Shown piece after piece: positions 1 to 8,034 of a stretch of 32,812 bases of DNA. The notes beneath the pieces are model-generated. The model was not told the origin of the DNA, did not search any database, and saw only the letters and a list, made by a program, of their open reading frames with translations. This stretch comes from Nitriliruptorales bacterium (GTDB taxonomy: Bacteria > Actinomycetota > Nitriliruptoria > Nitriliruptorales > Nitriliruptoraceae). A program made the position numbers and the translations under genes. Numbering within the stretch: the first letter of the stretch is position 1; each line of letters opens with the position of its first letter. Location of the stretch: positions 1 to 32,812 of the forward strand of contig JAURQY010000130.1 of assembly GCA_030835875.1 (NCBI GenBank), read 5' to 3'.

Positions 1-324
1 GCCGCGTGGGTGGCTGCGCGCGAGGCCGGGGCCGCCGGTCCGCTGGCGACAGGGACCCGCATGCTGAACATCGTCGCGACGCTCGACGGGCTCGTCGGTG
101 CCGACCGCGCGACGCTCGACGACGCCGAGCGGCGGGTGCTCCCGGGCACGCACGCAGGAGTCCTCGGGACCGAGGCCGTCCGCGAGGTGGTCTGGCGGTT
201 CCTCGCCGGGCGCCGCGCGGTCGGCACCGACGGGCCCGTCGAGCGTCGCGACGATGTTCAGCATGCGGGTCCCTGTCGCCAGCGGACCGGCGGCCCCCGC
301 CTCGCGCGCAGCCACCCACGCGGC
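1..324. repeat. Large near-perfect inverted repeat at window edge (arms 1-111 and 214-324)
   Basis: Position p pairs with position 325-p. The first 111 bases are the reverse complement of 214-324 with only two mismatches (27/298 and 92/233); pairing is lost from 112 inward. The unpaired loop is about 102 bases (112-213). Both arms encode the same stretch of the alpha/beta-hydrolase domain, on opposite strands. The loop reads as the missing hydrolase C-terminus only on the plus strand. This is either a fold-back chimera at a contig end or a genuinely invertible segment. The repeat may continue beyond position 1. Confidence 0.9.
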
Positions 325-1647
325 GGCGAGATCCTCGAGCGCGTCCGATGTCGTCGCGATGTCGTGCAGCGACGGCGCGTCCGGCTCGAGCGAGCGTGCG
401 ACGGCACCGGATGTGCCGGGCAGCGAACCGGCAGCCTCCCACGCGCCACGCGCGATCGTGCCGACCCCGTGCGCATCGACCAGGGCGACACCGGCGCGCG
501 CGAGGTCGGAGCCGTCGAGCGGGGACGCGACGGTCACCACATGCCCGATGGGCGGCAGGCCGACGTCGTAGGGATCGTGGAGATGGAGGAGGTAGTAGGA
601 GGCGACGACGCCGCCGAGCGAGTGGCCGAGCAGGTCGACCGGACGGCCCGGCTGCTCGCGTGCGAGCGCGCGCAGCTGCTGCTCGAGCCGGTGCGCCGCG
701 GAGGCGACGCCCTGCCACGTGTCCGCGACGTCGTAGGGCTCGCCGTGCGCGACGTACGAGAACCGGGTGGCGTCGCCGTCCCCGAGCCCGAGATGCTCCG
801 GCTCGATCAGCTCGACACCGCTCGTGCTCGACAGGCCGGCGATGAGCACCAGGTGGTTCGTGTTGGGCGGGACCGCATACCCGGGAGCGGTGGCGTCAGG
901 ACTCGGCGTGGTGAGCACACCACCGAGCCGGCCGCCGGACCACGGGGCGTACGGGGTCACCGCGTGTCCTGCGCCAGCCCAGCCGCCCTCGCCGACGAGC
1001 GACGGGCGCGGTCGTCCGATCCCGGGCAGCCGCATCGGGTCGAGGTAGGCGTCGCCGCGACGGGCGCCGAGATGGAGCCCCGCGTCGTGCACCGGATCGC
1101 CATGGTCGCCGTCCGCGACGTGACCGATCACGTCACCGCGGTCGACCTCGTCACCGGACCGGACACGCAGCGCGGCGAGCGGGCCGTAGCTCGTCCGCAC
1201 GCCGTCCTCATGCGCGATGGTGACCCACGTCACGCCCGCGACGTCACCCGCGTGTCGCACCTCGCCACGCTCCGCCGCGCGCACGGGCGTCCCCGGGTCC
1301 GCCGTGAGGTCGACGCCACGATGTCCCGCCGCGTAGGGATCGTCCGGCGCGTCGAACGGGCGCACGACACGACCGTCGACGGGGAGGCGGTAGCTCGATG
1401 GTCGCAGCTCGTCGGCGAGCTCGCGCAGCGTCGCAGCGACCCGGACGGCGGTCCGGACCGCGCTCACGGTCGCTCCGGGGACGGTGGGCGCGGCCACGCT
1501 CGGGACGGCGGCGGACGGGATGGACCCGGAGGCGGCGAGCAGGCCCCGAGCGGTGAGGACGATGACCACGGCGACGAGCAGTGGGGCGCGCAGGGGGGTG
1601 AGCAGCGCCGCTCGCGCACGTCGGTGCGGTCGGTGTCCGTGGGGCAT
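1..1647 (-). CDS. Fused M23 peptidase / alpha-beta hydrolase (lipase-like), 3' end disrupted
   Basis: Start is ATG at 1647, preceded by GGAGGACGCC. A basic N-terminus and hydrophobic segment (about residues 20-38) suggest a signal peptide or membrane anchor. Residues 85-210 are an M23 (lysostaphin-type) domain with metal ligands in GHRGVD (H109, D113) and a second site GLHLGARRGDAYLDP (H192). The first His of the usual HxH is Gly, as often seen in the actinobacterial 'CLHWG' variant. Residues 262-478 are an alpha/beta-hydrolase domain with nucleophile elbow GHSLGG (S343). From about residue 478 the minus-strand reading becomes unrelated sequence, because the inverted repeat starts there. The frame stays open to position 1 with no stop. 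The expected C-terminus, including a candidate catalytic His in PGTHAGVLG, lies on the plus strand at 112-219. Role (cell-wall or lipid hydrolysis outside the membrane) is inference from the domains. Confidence 0.8.
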   Translation of the reverse strand, partial: MPHGHRPHRRARAALLTPLRAPLLVAVVIVLTARGLLAASGSIPSAAVPSVAAPTVPGATVSAVRTAVRVAATLRELADELRPSSYRLPVDGRVVRPFDAPDDPYAAGHRGVDLTADPGTPVRAAERGEVRHAGDVAGVTWVTIAHEDGVRTSYGPLAALRVRSGDEVDRGDVIGHVADGDHGDPVHDAGLHLGARRGDAYLDPMRLPGIGRPRPSLVGEGGWAGAGHAVTPYAPWSGGRLGGVLTTPSPDATAPGYAVPPNTNHLVLIAGLSSTSGVELIEPEHLGLGDGDATRFSYVAHGEPYDVADTWQGVASAAHRLEQQLRALAREQPGRPVDLLGHSLGGVVASYYLLHLHDPYDVGLPPIGHVVTVASPLDGSDLARAGVALVDAHGVGTIARGAWEAAGSLPGTSGAVARSLEPDAPSLHDIATTSDALEDLAAAWVAAREAGAAGPLATGTRMLNIVATLDGPVGADRAAPGEEPPDHLADGLGPEDSCVRAREHPPLGVVERRAVGTDEPVERRDDVQHAGPCRQRTGGPGLARSHPRG

Positions 1648-1783
1648 GGCGTCCTCCACGCCCCGTCCATGATCCGGCGCCGCATGCGCCGACGTCGTGC
1701 CCGACGTTACGGGTGGCGCTCGACGAGCGTCGCTCGGGACTCCGCCCTGTGGATGACGCGCGATGCCCGGTCGGGACGACGCG

Positions 1784-2779
1784 TCACGCGCGGGCGATGC
1801 GGGCGCGCGGATGTGCGAGCGCGTGGACCTCGCGCAGCCGTCCGCGGGAGAGGTGGGTGTAGCGCTGTGTCGTCGCGAGCGAGGCGTGTCCGAGCAGCTC
1901 CTGCACCACACGCAGATCGGCACCGCCCTCGAGCAGGTGGGTCGCGAACGAGTGGCGGAGCGTGTGAGGGGTGACGTGGCCGACGTCGGCGGCGAGCGCG
2001 AGCCTCCCGACAATGGTCCGTGCGTCGCGGGTGCCGAGCGGACCGCCGCGGTCACCGCGCAGCACCACCGCGTCGGACGGCCCCGCACCCACGCGCGCCG
2101 CGAGCAGCTCGGGTCGCGCGACGTCGAGGTACGCGCTGAGCGCTCGCACGGCGGCTCCGCCGACCGGGACGATGCGGTCCTTCCCACCCTTCCCCTCGAG
2201 CCGGACCTGACGCTGCGGGAGGTCGAGCCGGTCGAGCGTCAGCGTGCAGGCCTCCTCGACACGCGCACCCGAGGCGTACAGCAGCTCGATGAGCGCACGG
2301 TCCCGCAGTCCCGTCGCGGTCGTGTCGTCCGCCGCCGCGATCAGCGCCTCGACCTGCTCGACGCGCAGCACCCTCGGGAGGTGACGACCCTGCTTCGGCG
2401 TCCCGAGCAGCGCGGCGGGATCGGCGTCGACGAGCCCGCGCCGCTCGAGCAGCGCGAACCATGTGCGCAGCGTGGAGGTCCGACGCGCGATCGTGGCGCG
2501 CGCCGCACCGGCGTCGGCGAGGTCGGCGAGGTAGCCACGCAGCGCGTCACGGTCGACGTCACGCGGATCGTGGAACCCGACGGAGCTCAGCGCGCGGGCG
2601 ACGTGCAGCGCATCACGGCGGTACGCGTCGACCGTGCGCGGCCGGCGGCCCCGCTCCGCGCCGGTGGTCCGCACGAGCTCGTCGACCGCGCGCATCCAGG
2701 CGGCAGCGGGCTCGACGGCATCGTCGTGCGACGCGCCGTCGGACGCGCGCACGGACGCCGACGCGGGAGCCGCACTCAT
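1784..2779 (-). CDS. xerC: Tyrosine recombinase XerC
   Basis: 331 residues; XerC acts with a XerD partner at dif to resolve chromosome dimers at division. Residues about 30-115 form the N-terminal SAM-like core-binding domain. The catalytic domain carries R173 (SGARVEEA), K197 (GKGGKDR), H272 and R275 ([12 protein letters not shown]), H298 (LGHAS) and nucleophile Y307 (TQRYTHL), so all active-site residues are present. ATG at 2779 is chosen because it lies 31 bases after the dprA stop. Upstream in-frame codons would extend through the end of dprA. It is the last gene of the yraN-comM-dprA-xerC run, matching the usual actinobacterial order. A lone xerC-type gene of normal length makes a phage or integron integrase unlikely. 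Confidence 0.93.
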   Translation of the reverse strand: MSAAPASASVRASDGASHDDAVEPAAAWMRAVDELVRTTGAERGRRPRTVDAYRRDALHVARALSSVGFHDPRDVDRDALRGYLADLADAGAARATIARRTSTLRTWFALLERRGLVDADPAALLGTPKQGRHLPRVLRVEQVEALIAAADDTTATGLRDRALIELLYASGARVEEACTLTLDRLDLPQRQVRLEGKGGKDRIVPVGGAAVRALSAYLDVARPELLAARVGAGPSDAVVLRGDRGGPLGTRDARTIVGRLALAADVGHVTPHTLRHSFATHLLEGGADLRVVQELLGHASLATTQRYTHLSRGRLREVHALAHPRARIARA

Positions 2780-2810
2780 CACGGGAGCATCGCCGGCCCC
2801 CCGCTCCGGG

Positions 2811-4028
2811 TCAACGGACCGACGGACGGGTCGGACGGAGACGCACACCACCCGGGACATCGTCGAGCGCCCCTGCGAGGCGTGCGCGTGTGAGCGCGGC
2901 GAGCAGCGCACCGGCAGGACCATCGTGCACGAGTGCGAGGTCCTCGAGCGCCATGCCGCGCGGGCCCGCCCGCTCGAGCGCCTCCCGGACGGGCGCAGGG
3001 AGCATGCCGAGGTCGGCCGGCACCGTCATGACCCCTCCCGCGGCCGGGAGCCCCCCGCCGGCCGTGAGGGACACCGGGAGGTCCGGGAGCAGCGCGAGGA
3101 CGTCGCGCGGACCCGTGCACGCGCGCGCTCCCTCGCTCAGCAGCTTGAGCGGCGCGGCCGAGCCGGGCGCGAGCAGGTCGCCGGGCACCGCGAGCACGTC
3201 GCGGCCGCGGTCGGCCGCGGCCGACGCGGTGAGCAGCGCCCCGGAGCGGCTGCCGCCCTCGACGACGACGGTGACGCGCGCGAGACCGTCGACGATGCGG
3301 TTGCGCGCCCGGATGACGCCGGGATGGGCGCCGACCTCGGGGAGGAGCTCGCTCACGAGCGTCCCTCCGTCCTCGAGCACCCGGTCGAAGAGCCCGCCCT
3401 GTCACGCGTGCGGGACCGGGTAGCGGACGGCGTGGCCGCAGCCGAGCACGACGGTCGTCCCACCCGGCAGGCCGAGGGCCGCATCGTGCGCGGCGGCATC
3501 GATCCCGATCGCTCCCCCGGAGACGACGCGCCCACCAGCGCGCGCGACCGCCGTCGCAAGGAGCTCGGCGACCGCGGTGCCGTACGCGGTCGCGTTGCGT
3601 GCGCCGACGAGCACGACGCCGGGGCCCGCGTCGCCCGGCGGTGTGCCGCGCCATGCGAGCAGGGGCGGCGCGTCGACGTCCGGCCAGCCCTCCGCGAGGT
3701 CGTCGGGGTAGGCGAGGTCGCCGACGAGTGCGACACGCACGCCGAGGGCGGTCCACTGCCGCAGCACGTGCAGCGCCACGTCGAGGACGGGTGCGCCGGG
3801 TCGTCCGTCGGACCGCGCGAGCGCGGCGAGCCGCTCGGACGGTCGCGCGACGGTCGGCTCCTCCCCGCCGGACGCATCCGCGGCCTCCATGCGGAGCCGA
3901 CGGCGCAGCGCGTCCGACCGCCGACGCGGCCCGCAGGTCCAGGCGAGGACCGCGGCGACCGCGGCCGGATCCGTCCCGTCCGCGCACACCGTCCGTGCCG
4001 CGCGCTCCACCTCGGCGAGCACCGTCAT
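2811..4028 (-). pseudogene. dprA: DNA-processing protein DprA, interrupted by an in-frame TGA
   Basis: DprA binds incoming single-stranded DNA and loads RecA during transformation. ATG at 4028 overlaps the comM stop (ATGA). Residues 1-208 include the Rossmann-type DprA core with GARNATAYG (142-150) and SGGAIGIDAAAH (170-181). Codon 209 is TGA (3402-3404). The same frame then continues with GGLFDRVLEDGG, LVSELLPE, GGSRSGALLTA and a C-terminal winged-helix-like segment to 2811, about 405 codons in all, a normal family length. The usual family pattern is YPxxHxxL; here three extra codons (TGA CAG GGC) sit between YPVPHA and GLFDRV. Dropping exactly these nine bases restores the normal spacing. 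The break is therefore either a small insertion or error, or a point nonsense mutation (CGA to TGA). A GTG at 3380 could restart the downstream part. The break as read would remove function. Confidence 0.88.
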
Positions 4029-5554
4029 GACGGCAGCCCGACGAGCCGCAGCCCGAGGGCCTCGGCGACATGGTCCTCGTCGACGGTCGCAGCACCCGCG
4101 AGGTCGGCGATCGTGCGCGCGACCCGCAGGCAGCGGTCGTGCGAGCGAGCGGACGCGCCGAGCGCCTCCAGCCCGTCGGCGAGGAGCCGGCGCGCCCGGA
4201 CGCTCGAGGACGCGTGCACGGTCGACCACGCGGCGTCGCGGTTCAGCACCCCGTCCTGCCGGGCGCGGGCGAGGTCCTGCGCCGCTCGGACCCGCTGCGC
4301 GACGGTCGCGCTCGGCTCGCCGTCCGGCGGACCGATGAGCCGGTCGCGCGGGACGGGTCGCATCGCGACGTGCACGTCGACGCGGTCGAGGAGCGGTCCG
4401 GACAGGCGGCTCCGGTAGCGCGCGAGCTGGTCGGGCCGGCACGTGCACGCGCGCCGCGGATGCCCGAGCATCCCGCACGGGCACGGGTTCGTCGTCGCGA
4501 CGAGCTGGACGCGCGCCGGCAGCGTGACGCGCACCCGTGCGCGGTCGATGACGACGCGCCCCTCCTCGAGCGGCTGACGGAGCGCGTCGAGCACGGCGCG
4601 CGGCGTCTCGAGCAGCTCATCGAGCACGAGCACACCGTGGTGCGCGAGGCTGAGCTCGCCCGGTCGCCCGAGCCCCGTCCCGCCGCCGACGAGCGCGGCC
4701 GCGGTGAAGCCGGCCTGCGGCGCACGGACCGGCGGGCGCGGGGACGGCACGTCGCACGGACCACCGGCGATCCCGTGCACGGTCGCGACCTCGAGCTGCG
4801 CGGCATGGTCGAGGTCGGGCAGCACCGTGACGAGCCTGCGGGCGAGCATCGACTTGCCGCAGCCCGGCGGTCCGACGAGCAGCAGGTGATGCCCACCCGC
4901 GGCGGCGACCTCGACCGCCCGTCGGGCGAGGGGCTGACCGCGCACGTCGAGCAGGTCGACGCCGGCCTCCTCCCCCGAGCATGCCGATGGCCCCGTGGGG
5001 CACGCCGGGGGCGGGACCGGACGGGGTGCCGCGCGCCCCTCGACGAGCGCGGCCGCCTCGGCGAGGTCGCGCGCCGGCATCGCGGTGATCCCCGCGACCG
5101 AGGCCGTCACGCCCGAGCCCTCCTCCGGGATGAGGAGCCGGTCCGACCCGAGCCGCTGCGCGCCGATGGCGACGGCGAGCACTCCGGGCACACCGCGCAG
5201 CGTCCCGTCGAGACCGACCTCCCCGTGGACCCGCAGGTCGGCCAGCCCGCGCGCATCGAGCTGGTCGCTCGCCGCGAGGATCCCGAGGGCGAGGGGCAGG
5301 TCGAAGCCCGTCCCGACCTTCGGGAGGTCGGCCGGCGCGAGGTTGACGACGATGCGCAGCGGCGGCCACCGGAACCCGGATCGCTGCAGCGCCGCACGGA
5401 CCCGCTCCCCCGCCTCGCGGACAGCGGTGTCCGGGAGTCCGACGAGCCGGAGCCCCGGCAGGCCGCCCGACACGGCGCACTCGACGCGGACGGGCCGCGC
5501 CTCGACACCCGCGAGCGCGAGGGTGTGCACGACGGTGAGCCGCGACCCGCTCAC
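4025..5554 (-). CDS. comM: YifB/ComM-family Mg-chelatase-like AAA+ ATPase
   Basis: 509 residues. ComM is a hexameric helicase-like ATPase that promotes branch migration of DNA taken up by transformation. The GTG start at 5554 overlaps the yraN stop (GTGA) and begins directly at the conserved domain. An N-terminal ChlI-like domain holds GGLPGLRLVGLPDTAVRE (30-47). Walker A is GPPGCGKS (228-235), Walker B is GVLVLDEL (D312, E313), and the family motif ATTNPCPCGMLGHPRRACTC with LSGPLLDRVDVHV follows. The segment usually reading RPHH before the ALVGGG loop is RAPQ here, a mild divergence. The stop overlaps the dprA ATG, so the two are translationally coupled, in keeping with a shared role in DNA uptake. 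Confidence 0.93.
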   Translation of the reverse strand: MSGSRLTVVHTLALAGVEARPVRVECAVSGGLPGLRLVGLPDTAVREAGERVRAALQRSGFRWPPLRIVVNLAPADLPKVGTGFDLPLALGILAASDQLDARGLADLRVHGEVGLDGTLRGVPGVLAVAIGAQRLGSDRLLIPEEGSGVTASVAGITAMPARDLAEAAALVEGRAAPRPVPPPACPTGPSACSGEEAGVDLLDVRGQPLARRAVEVAAAGGHHLLLVGPPGCGKSMLARRLVTVLPDLDHAAQLEVATVHGIAGGPCDVPSPRPPVRAPQAGFTAAALVGGGTGLGRPGELSLAHHGVLVLDELLETPRAVLDALRQPLEEGRVVIDRARVRVTLPARVQLVATTNPCPCGMLGHPRRACTCRPDQLARYRSRLSGPLLDRVDVHVAMRPVPRDRLIGPPDGEPSATVAQRVRAAQDLARARQDGVLNRDAAWSTVHASSSVRARRLLADGLEALGASARSHDRCLRVARTIADLAGAATVDEDHVAEALGLRLVGLPS

Positions 5555-5997
5555 CACGCAGCCACCAGATGCCGGCAGCGCGCGGGACGACCGTCGCGGT
5601 CGGCCGCCACGTCGACCGTCACGAGATCGAACCGGACCGTGCGGGCACGCAGCGTCCCGTCCGCGAGGAGCACCGCGGTCATGCGTCGGATGCGCGCGCG
5701 CTGCCGGGCACCGAGCGTCTCGACGGCATCGCCACCGGTCGAGCGAACGCCCGCAGCGCGCGTGCGCGCCTTCACCTCGCAGACGACGAGGAACCCACGG
5801 GATCGGTCCTCGGCGACGACGTCGAGCTCGCCGCGCAGGTCCTCGACGGCGATGCGCACGTTCGTCGCGACGGTGACGAGCCCGTGCGTCCGTGCGAGAT
5901 GGTCGGCGGCGGCCCGCTCCCCTGCACGTGCGAGCGCGATGCGACCACGCACCTCGGTGAACGGTGCGGTCCACGAGCAGGGGTCGGAGGCGTCCAT
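5551..5997 (-). CDS. yraN: YraN/UPF0102 family endonuclease-like protein
   Basis: 148 residues from ATG 5997; an upstream GTG at 6033 would add 12. The ATG is preferred because family members have only about 10-20 residues before the LxxxGExxA motif, seen here as LARAGERAA. The restriction-endonuclease-like core is recognisable from GELDVVAED and VVCEVKAR, where the E-D-ExK pattern of nuclease metal ligands is retained. The family is widespread next to comM and dprA, but its cellular role is not firmly established; a DNA-processing role is inferred from fold and neighbours. Its stop overlaps the comM GTG start by four bases, so it heads the yraN-comM-dprA-xerC run. Confidence 0.85.
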   Translation of the reverse strand: MDASDPCSWTAPFTEVRGRIALARAGERAAADHLARTHGLVTVATNVRIAVEDLRGELDVVAEDRSRGFLVVCEVKARTRAAGVRSTGGDAVETLGARQRARIRRMTAVLLADGTLRARTVRFDLVTVDVAADRDGRPARCRHLVAAW

Positions 5998-6089
5998 GCC
6001 GAGACGCTCGCCGACCGGACGGCGGCGCGCCACTCGGATCCGCAGCCTGTGGATGACGGGCCGGGGCGGACCTCAGGGGCGGTGACCCC

Positions 6090-6206
6090 TCAGAGCAGCC
6101 CGGACGCCCACGCCACGGCGACGCCGATCACGACGAGCGCAGCGACGAGCAGCATGATGTCGTTCCACTTGCTGTCGCGGTAGCGGCGCGTCGCGTTGAA
6201 GCCCAC
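6090..6206 (-). CDS. Small single-pass membrane protein, 38 residues
   Basis: Not a recognised family. Reading GTG at 6206 to TGA at 6090-6092 gives a basic, polar N-terminus (MGFNATRRYRDSKWNDI) followed by a hydrophobic helix of about 20 residues (about 18-38, ending WASGLL). This is the profile of a small inner-membrane protein with the N-terminus inside. It starts 7 bases after the DUF2469 stop, so it is probably co-translated. The Shine-Dalgarno could be the GAAGAAGGGC at the end of the upstream gene. Length, hydrophobic profile and spacing support a real gene; function is unknown. Confidence 0.6.
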   Translation of the reverse strand: MGFNATRRYRDSKWNDIMLLVAALVVIGVAVAWASGLL

Positions 6207-6213
6207 GGGCGGC

Positions 6214-6531
6214 TCAGCCCTTCTTCAGGAACTCGTCGAGCGCCGCGTCGTCGTGGACGAGCTCCTCGATGTTGACGTCCCGGAAGGTGAGGACCCGGAC
6301 CTCCTTGAGGAACCGCGCCGGCCGGTACATGTCCCACACCCAGGCGTCGGACATCACCACCTCGAAGTAGAGGTCCTTGCCCTCATGCGGGACGAGCTCG
6401 ACCTGGTTGCACAGGTAGAACCGGCGCTCGGTCTCGACGACGTAGCGGAACGTCTGCACGACGTCCCGGTACTCGCGGTACAGCGCGAGCTCCAGGTCCG
6501 TCTCATAGGCGTCGAGCTCCTCGGGGTTCAT
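6214..6531 (-). CDS. DUF2469 family conserved actinobacterial protein
   Basis: 105 residues, very acidic. The start ATG at 6531 is fixed by a strong ribosome binding site (AGGAGGACCG directly upstream). The sequence begins MNPEELDAYETDLELALYRE and contains ETERRFYLCNQVELVP and FEVVMSDAWVWDMYRP, diagnostic of the family typified by Mycobacterium tuberculosis Rv2901c, which also lies between yraN and rnhB. Function is not established. It is soluble, with no membrane segment or catalytic motif that I can see. It leads a minus-strand group (this gene, the 38-residue membrane protein, then yraN) and is divergent from rnhB across a 140-base gap. Confidence 0.9.
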   Translation of the reverse strand: MNPEELDAYETDLELALYREYRDVVQTFRYVVETERRFYLCNQVELVPHEGKDLYFEVVMSDAWVWDMYRPARFLKEVRVLTFRDVNIEELVHDDAALDEFLKKG

Positions 6532-6671
6532 CGGTCCTCCTGCGCCGGATGCCGACCCGACGCGTCGAGGGTAGCGGCGGGACCCTCGCGGCCGGGCGTG
6601 ACCTCGCGGGCTGGGGACACGTGCCGACCGCGTTAGCGTCGAGGTCCGGACCCACCGCGCGGAGGACCTCG
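6532..6671. promoter_or_regulatory. Divergent intergenic region between DUF2469 gene and rnhB
   Basis: These 140 bases separate the DUF2469 gene (minus) from rnhB (plus) and must hold both start signals. On the minus strand a -10-like TACCCT lies at 6568-6573. On the plus strand TAGCGT lies at 6634-6639, ahead of the rnhB site GGAGGACCTCG. No convincing -35 box accompanies either, so individual promoter calls are weak. Confidence 0.3.
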
Positions 6672-7358
6672 ATGACCACCGCACGCTCGCGCGCCACGGA
6701 TGCGCCGGTGAGCGTCCACGAACGTCGCGCGTGGGCGGCGGGCCGGGCCGTGATCGGTGTCGACGAGGTCGGCCGCGGCGCATGGGCCGGACCGGTGACC
6801 GTCGCTGCGGTCGTGCTCGACCCCGCAGCGGTCCCTGAGGGGGTGCGCGACTCGAAGCGGCTGAGCGCCGCGCGTCGGGAGGTGGTCGCAGCCCGGGTGC
6901 GCAGCACGTCCGAGGTCGGCATCGGGGTCGCCGAACATGACGAGGTCGACGCGGTCGGACTCGCCGCCGCGCTCACGGAGGCGGTGCGGCGGGCCGTCGA
7001 CGCGGTGCTCGCCGGACCGGGCGCTCCGCTGGACCCGCTCGTGCTCATCGACGGCCCCCACGACCTCCTACGTCGCGACGGGCTCGAGGTCGTCACGCTC
7101 GTGCGCGGCGATGACGCGTCCCGCTCCATCGCCGCCGCGTCGGTCGTCGCGAAGGTCGACCGCGACGGACGGATGGAGCGCGAGGATCCGTCGCACCCGG
7201 CCTACGGCTTCGCCCGCAACCGTGGCTACGCGTCACCCGAGCATGTCGCAGCGCTCGAGCGGTTCGGTCCGTGCTCCCTCCATCGACGCAGCTGGGCGCC
7301 GATCGCACGGCTCCTTCAGCCGACGCTCGACGTCGACGGGAGCGGCGTCGGCCGCTGA
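6672..7358 (+). CDS. rnhB: Ribonuclease HII
   Basis: 228 residues. RNase HII cuts RNA in RNA/DNA hybrids and at single ribonucleotides misincorporated in DNA. ATG 6672 follows GGAGGACCTCG. The catalytic set is visible: GVDEVGRGAWAGPV (D, E), RDSKRLSAARRE, a central Asp in LVLIDGPHD, and a further Asp after GDDASRSIAAASVVAKVDRD. HPAYGFARNRGY is a family hallmark. In the mycobacterial order rnhB is co-directional with its neighbours; here it is on the opposite strand, alone, and its last 43 bases overlap the 3' end of lepB tail to tail. The residues after about 215 (LDVDGSGVGR) are poorly conserved and correspond to that overlap. Confidence 0.93.
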   Translation: MTTARSRATDAPVSVHERRAWAAGRAVIGVDEVGRGAWAGPVTVAAVVLDPAAVPEGVRDSKRLSAARREVVAARVRSTSEVGIGVAEHDEVDAVGLAAALTEAVRRAVDAVLAGPGAPLDPLVLIDGPHDLLRRDGLEVVTLVRGDDASRSIAAASVVAKVDRDGRMEREDPSHPAYGFARNRGYASPEHVAALERFGPCSLHRRSWAPIARLLQPTLDVDGSGVGR

Positions 7359-8032
7359 CCGACGAGCGAGGCGGTGTTCTCGAACGGCCAGATGATGGCG
7401 ACCGCGCGTCCGATGACCCGACCGCGGTCGACGAAGCCGAGCGAGCCGCGCGAGTCCGAGGAGTTGCGACGGTTGTCGCCGAGGAAGAAGAGCGTCCCCT
7501 CGGGCACGACGACCGGACCGAAGTCGGCGGCCACCGGACCGGTCAGGTAGTCCTCGCCGTACGGCGCGCCGTCGACGTGGAGCAGCCCGTCGAGGACCGC
7601 GATCTCATCACCGGGCAGACCGATGACCCGCTTGACGAGATCGCTCGGGACCGGCGGGACGAGACCGACCGCGCGACCCAGACGGACGGCGAGCCGCTCG
7701 ACGGGCCCGGCGTCCGTGTCGGGTGCGGTGACCGCCGCGCCGGTCGCGCCGGAGAAGACGATGACGTCGCCACGCTCCGGTTCCCGGAAGCGGTAGCTGA
7801 GCTTCTCGACGACGATGCGGTCATCGATGGCGAGCGTCGGCTCCATCGAGGACGACGGGATGAAGAAGACCTGCGCGACGAACGCGCGCAGCAGCAGCGC
7901 GACGACGATCGAGACGGTGAGCATCGGCACGAGCTCGGCGAGCAGCCGACGCCGACGCCGACGCGGTGGCGGGGAAGCGTCCTCGTGGACGTCGGGATCG
8001 TCCGAGCCGTCCCTGCCGTCCGAGCCGTCCAA
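7316..8032 (-). CDS. lepB: Signal peptidase I
   Basis: 238 residues; cleaves signal peptides of secreted proteins at the outer face of the membrane. A basic cytoplasmic tail (PPRRRRRRLL) precedes one membrane helix (about 34-57). Box B contains IPSSSMEPTL with nucleophile S62, the general base is K134 in DLVKRVIGLPGDE, and box E is GDNRRNSSDSRG. The start is TTG at 8032, two bases after the rplS stop; no internal start would keep the whole basic tail, so the rare codon is accepted. The 3' end converges on and overlaps rnhB. Linkage downstream of rplS is typical for actinobacteria. Confidence 0.92.
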   Translation of the reverse strand: MDGSDGRDGSDDPDVHEDASPPPRRRRRRLLAELVPMLTVSIVVALLLRAFVAQVFFIPSSSMEPTLAIDDRIVVEKLSYRFREPERGDVIVFSGATGAAVTAPDTDAGPVERLAVRLGRAVGLVPPVPSDLVKRVIGLPGDEIAVLDGLLHVDGAPYGEDYLTGPVAADFGPVVVPEGTLFFLGDNRRNSSDSRGSLGFVDRGRVIGRAVAIIWPFENTASLVGQRPTPLPSTSSVG

Positions 8033-8034
8033 GG

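Noticed and set aside
10-1974. A plus-strand 654-codon frame at the window start
   Set aside because: Only its first 70 codons resemble a protein (the hydrolase tail in the inverted arm and loop). The rest is antisense to the M23 gene and xerC.
1784-2779. xerC considered as a mobile-element integrase beside the inverted repeat
   Set aside because: Length, motifs and its place after yraN-comM-dprA are those of the housekeeping recombinase; no attachment sites or phage genes are nearby.
4070-6085. A plus-strand frame of about 670 codons opposite comM and yraN
   Set aside because: Antisense shadow of two well-conserved minus-strand genes; no domain or start signal.
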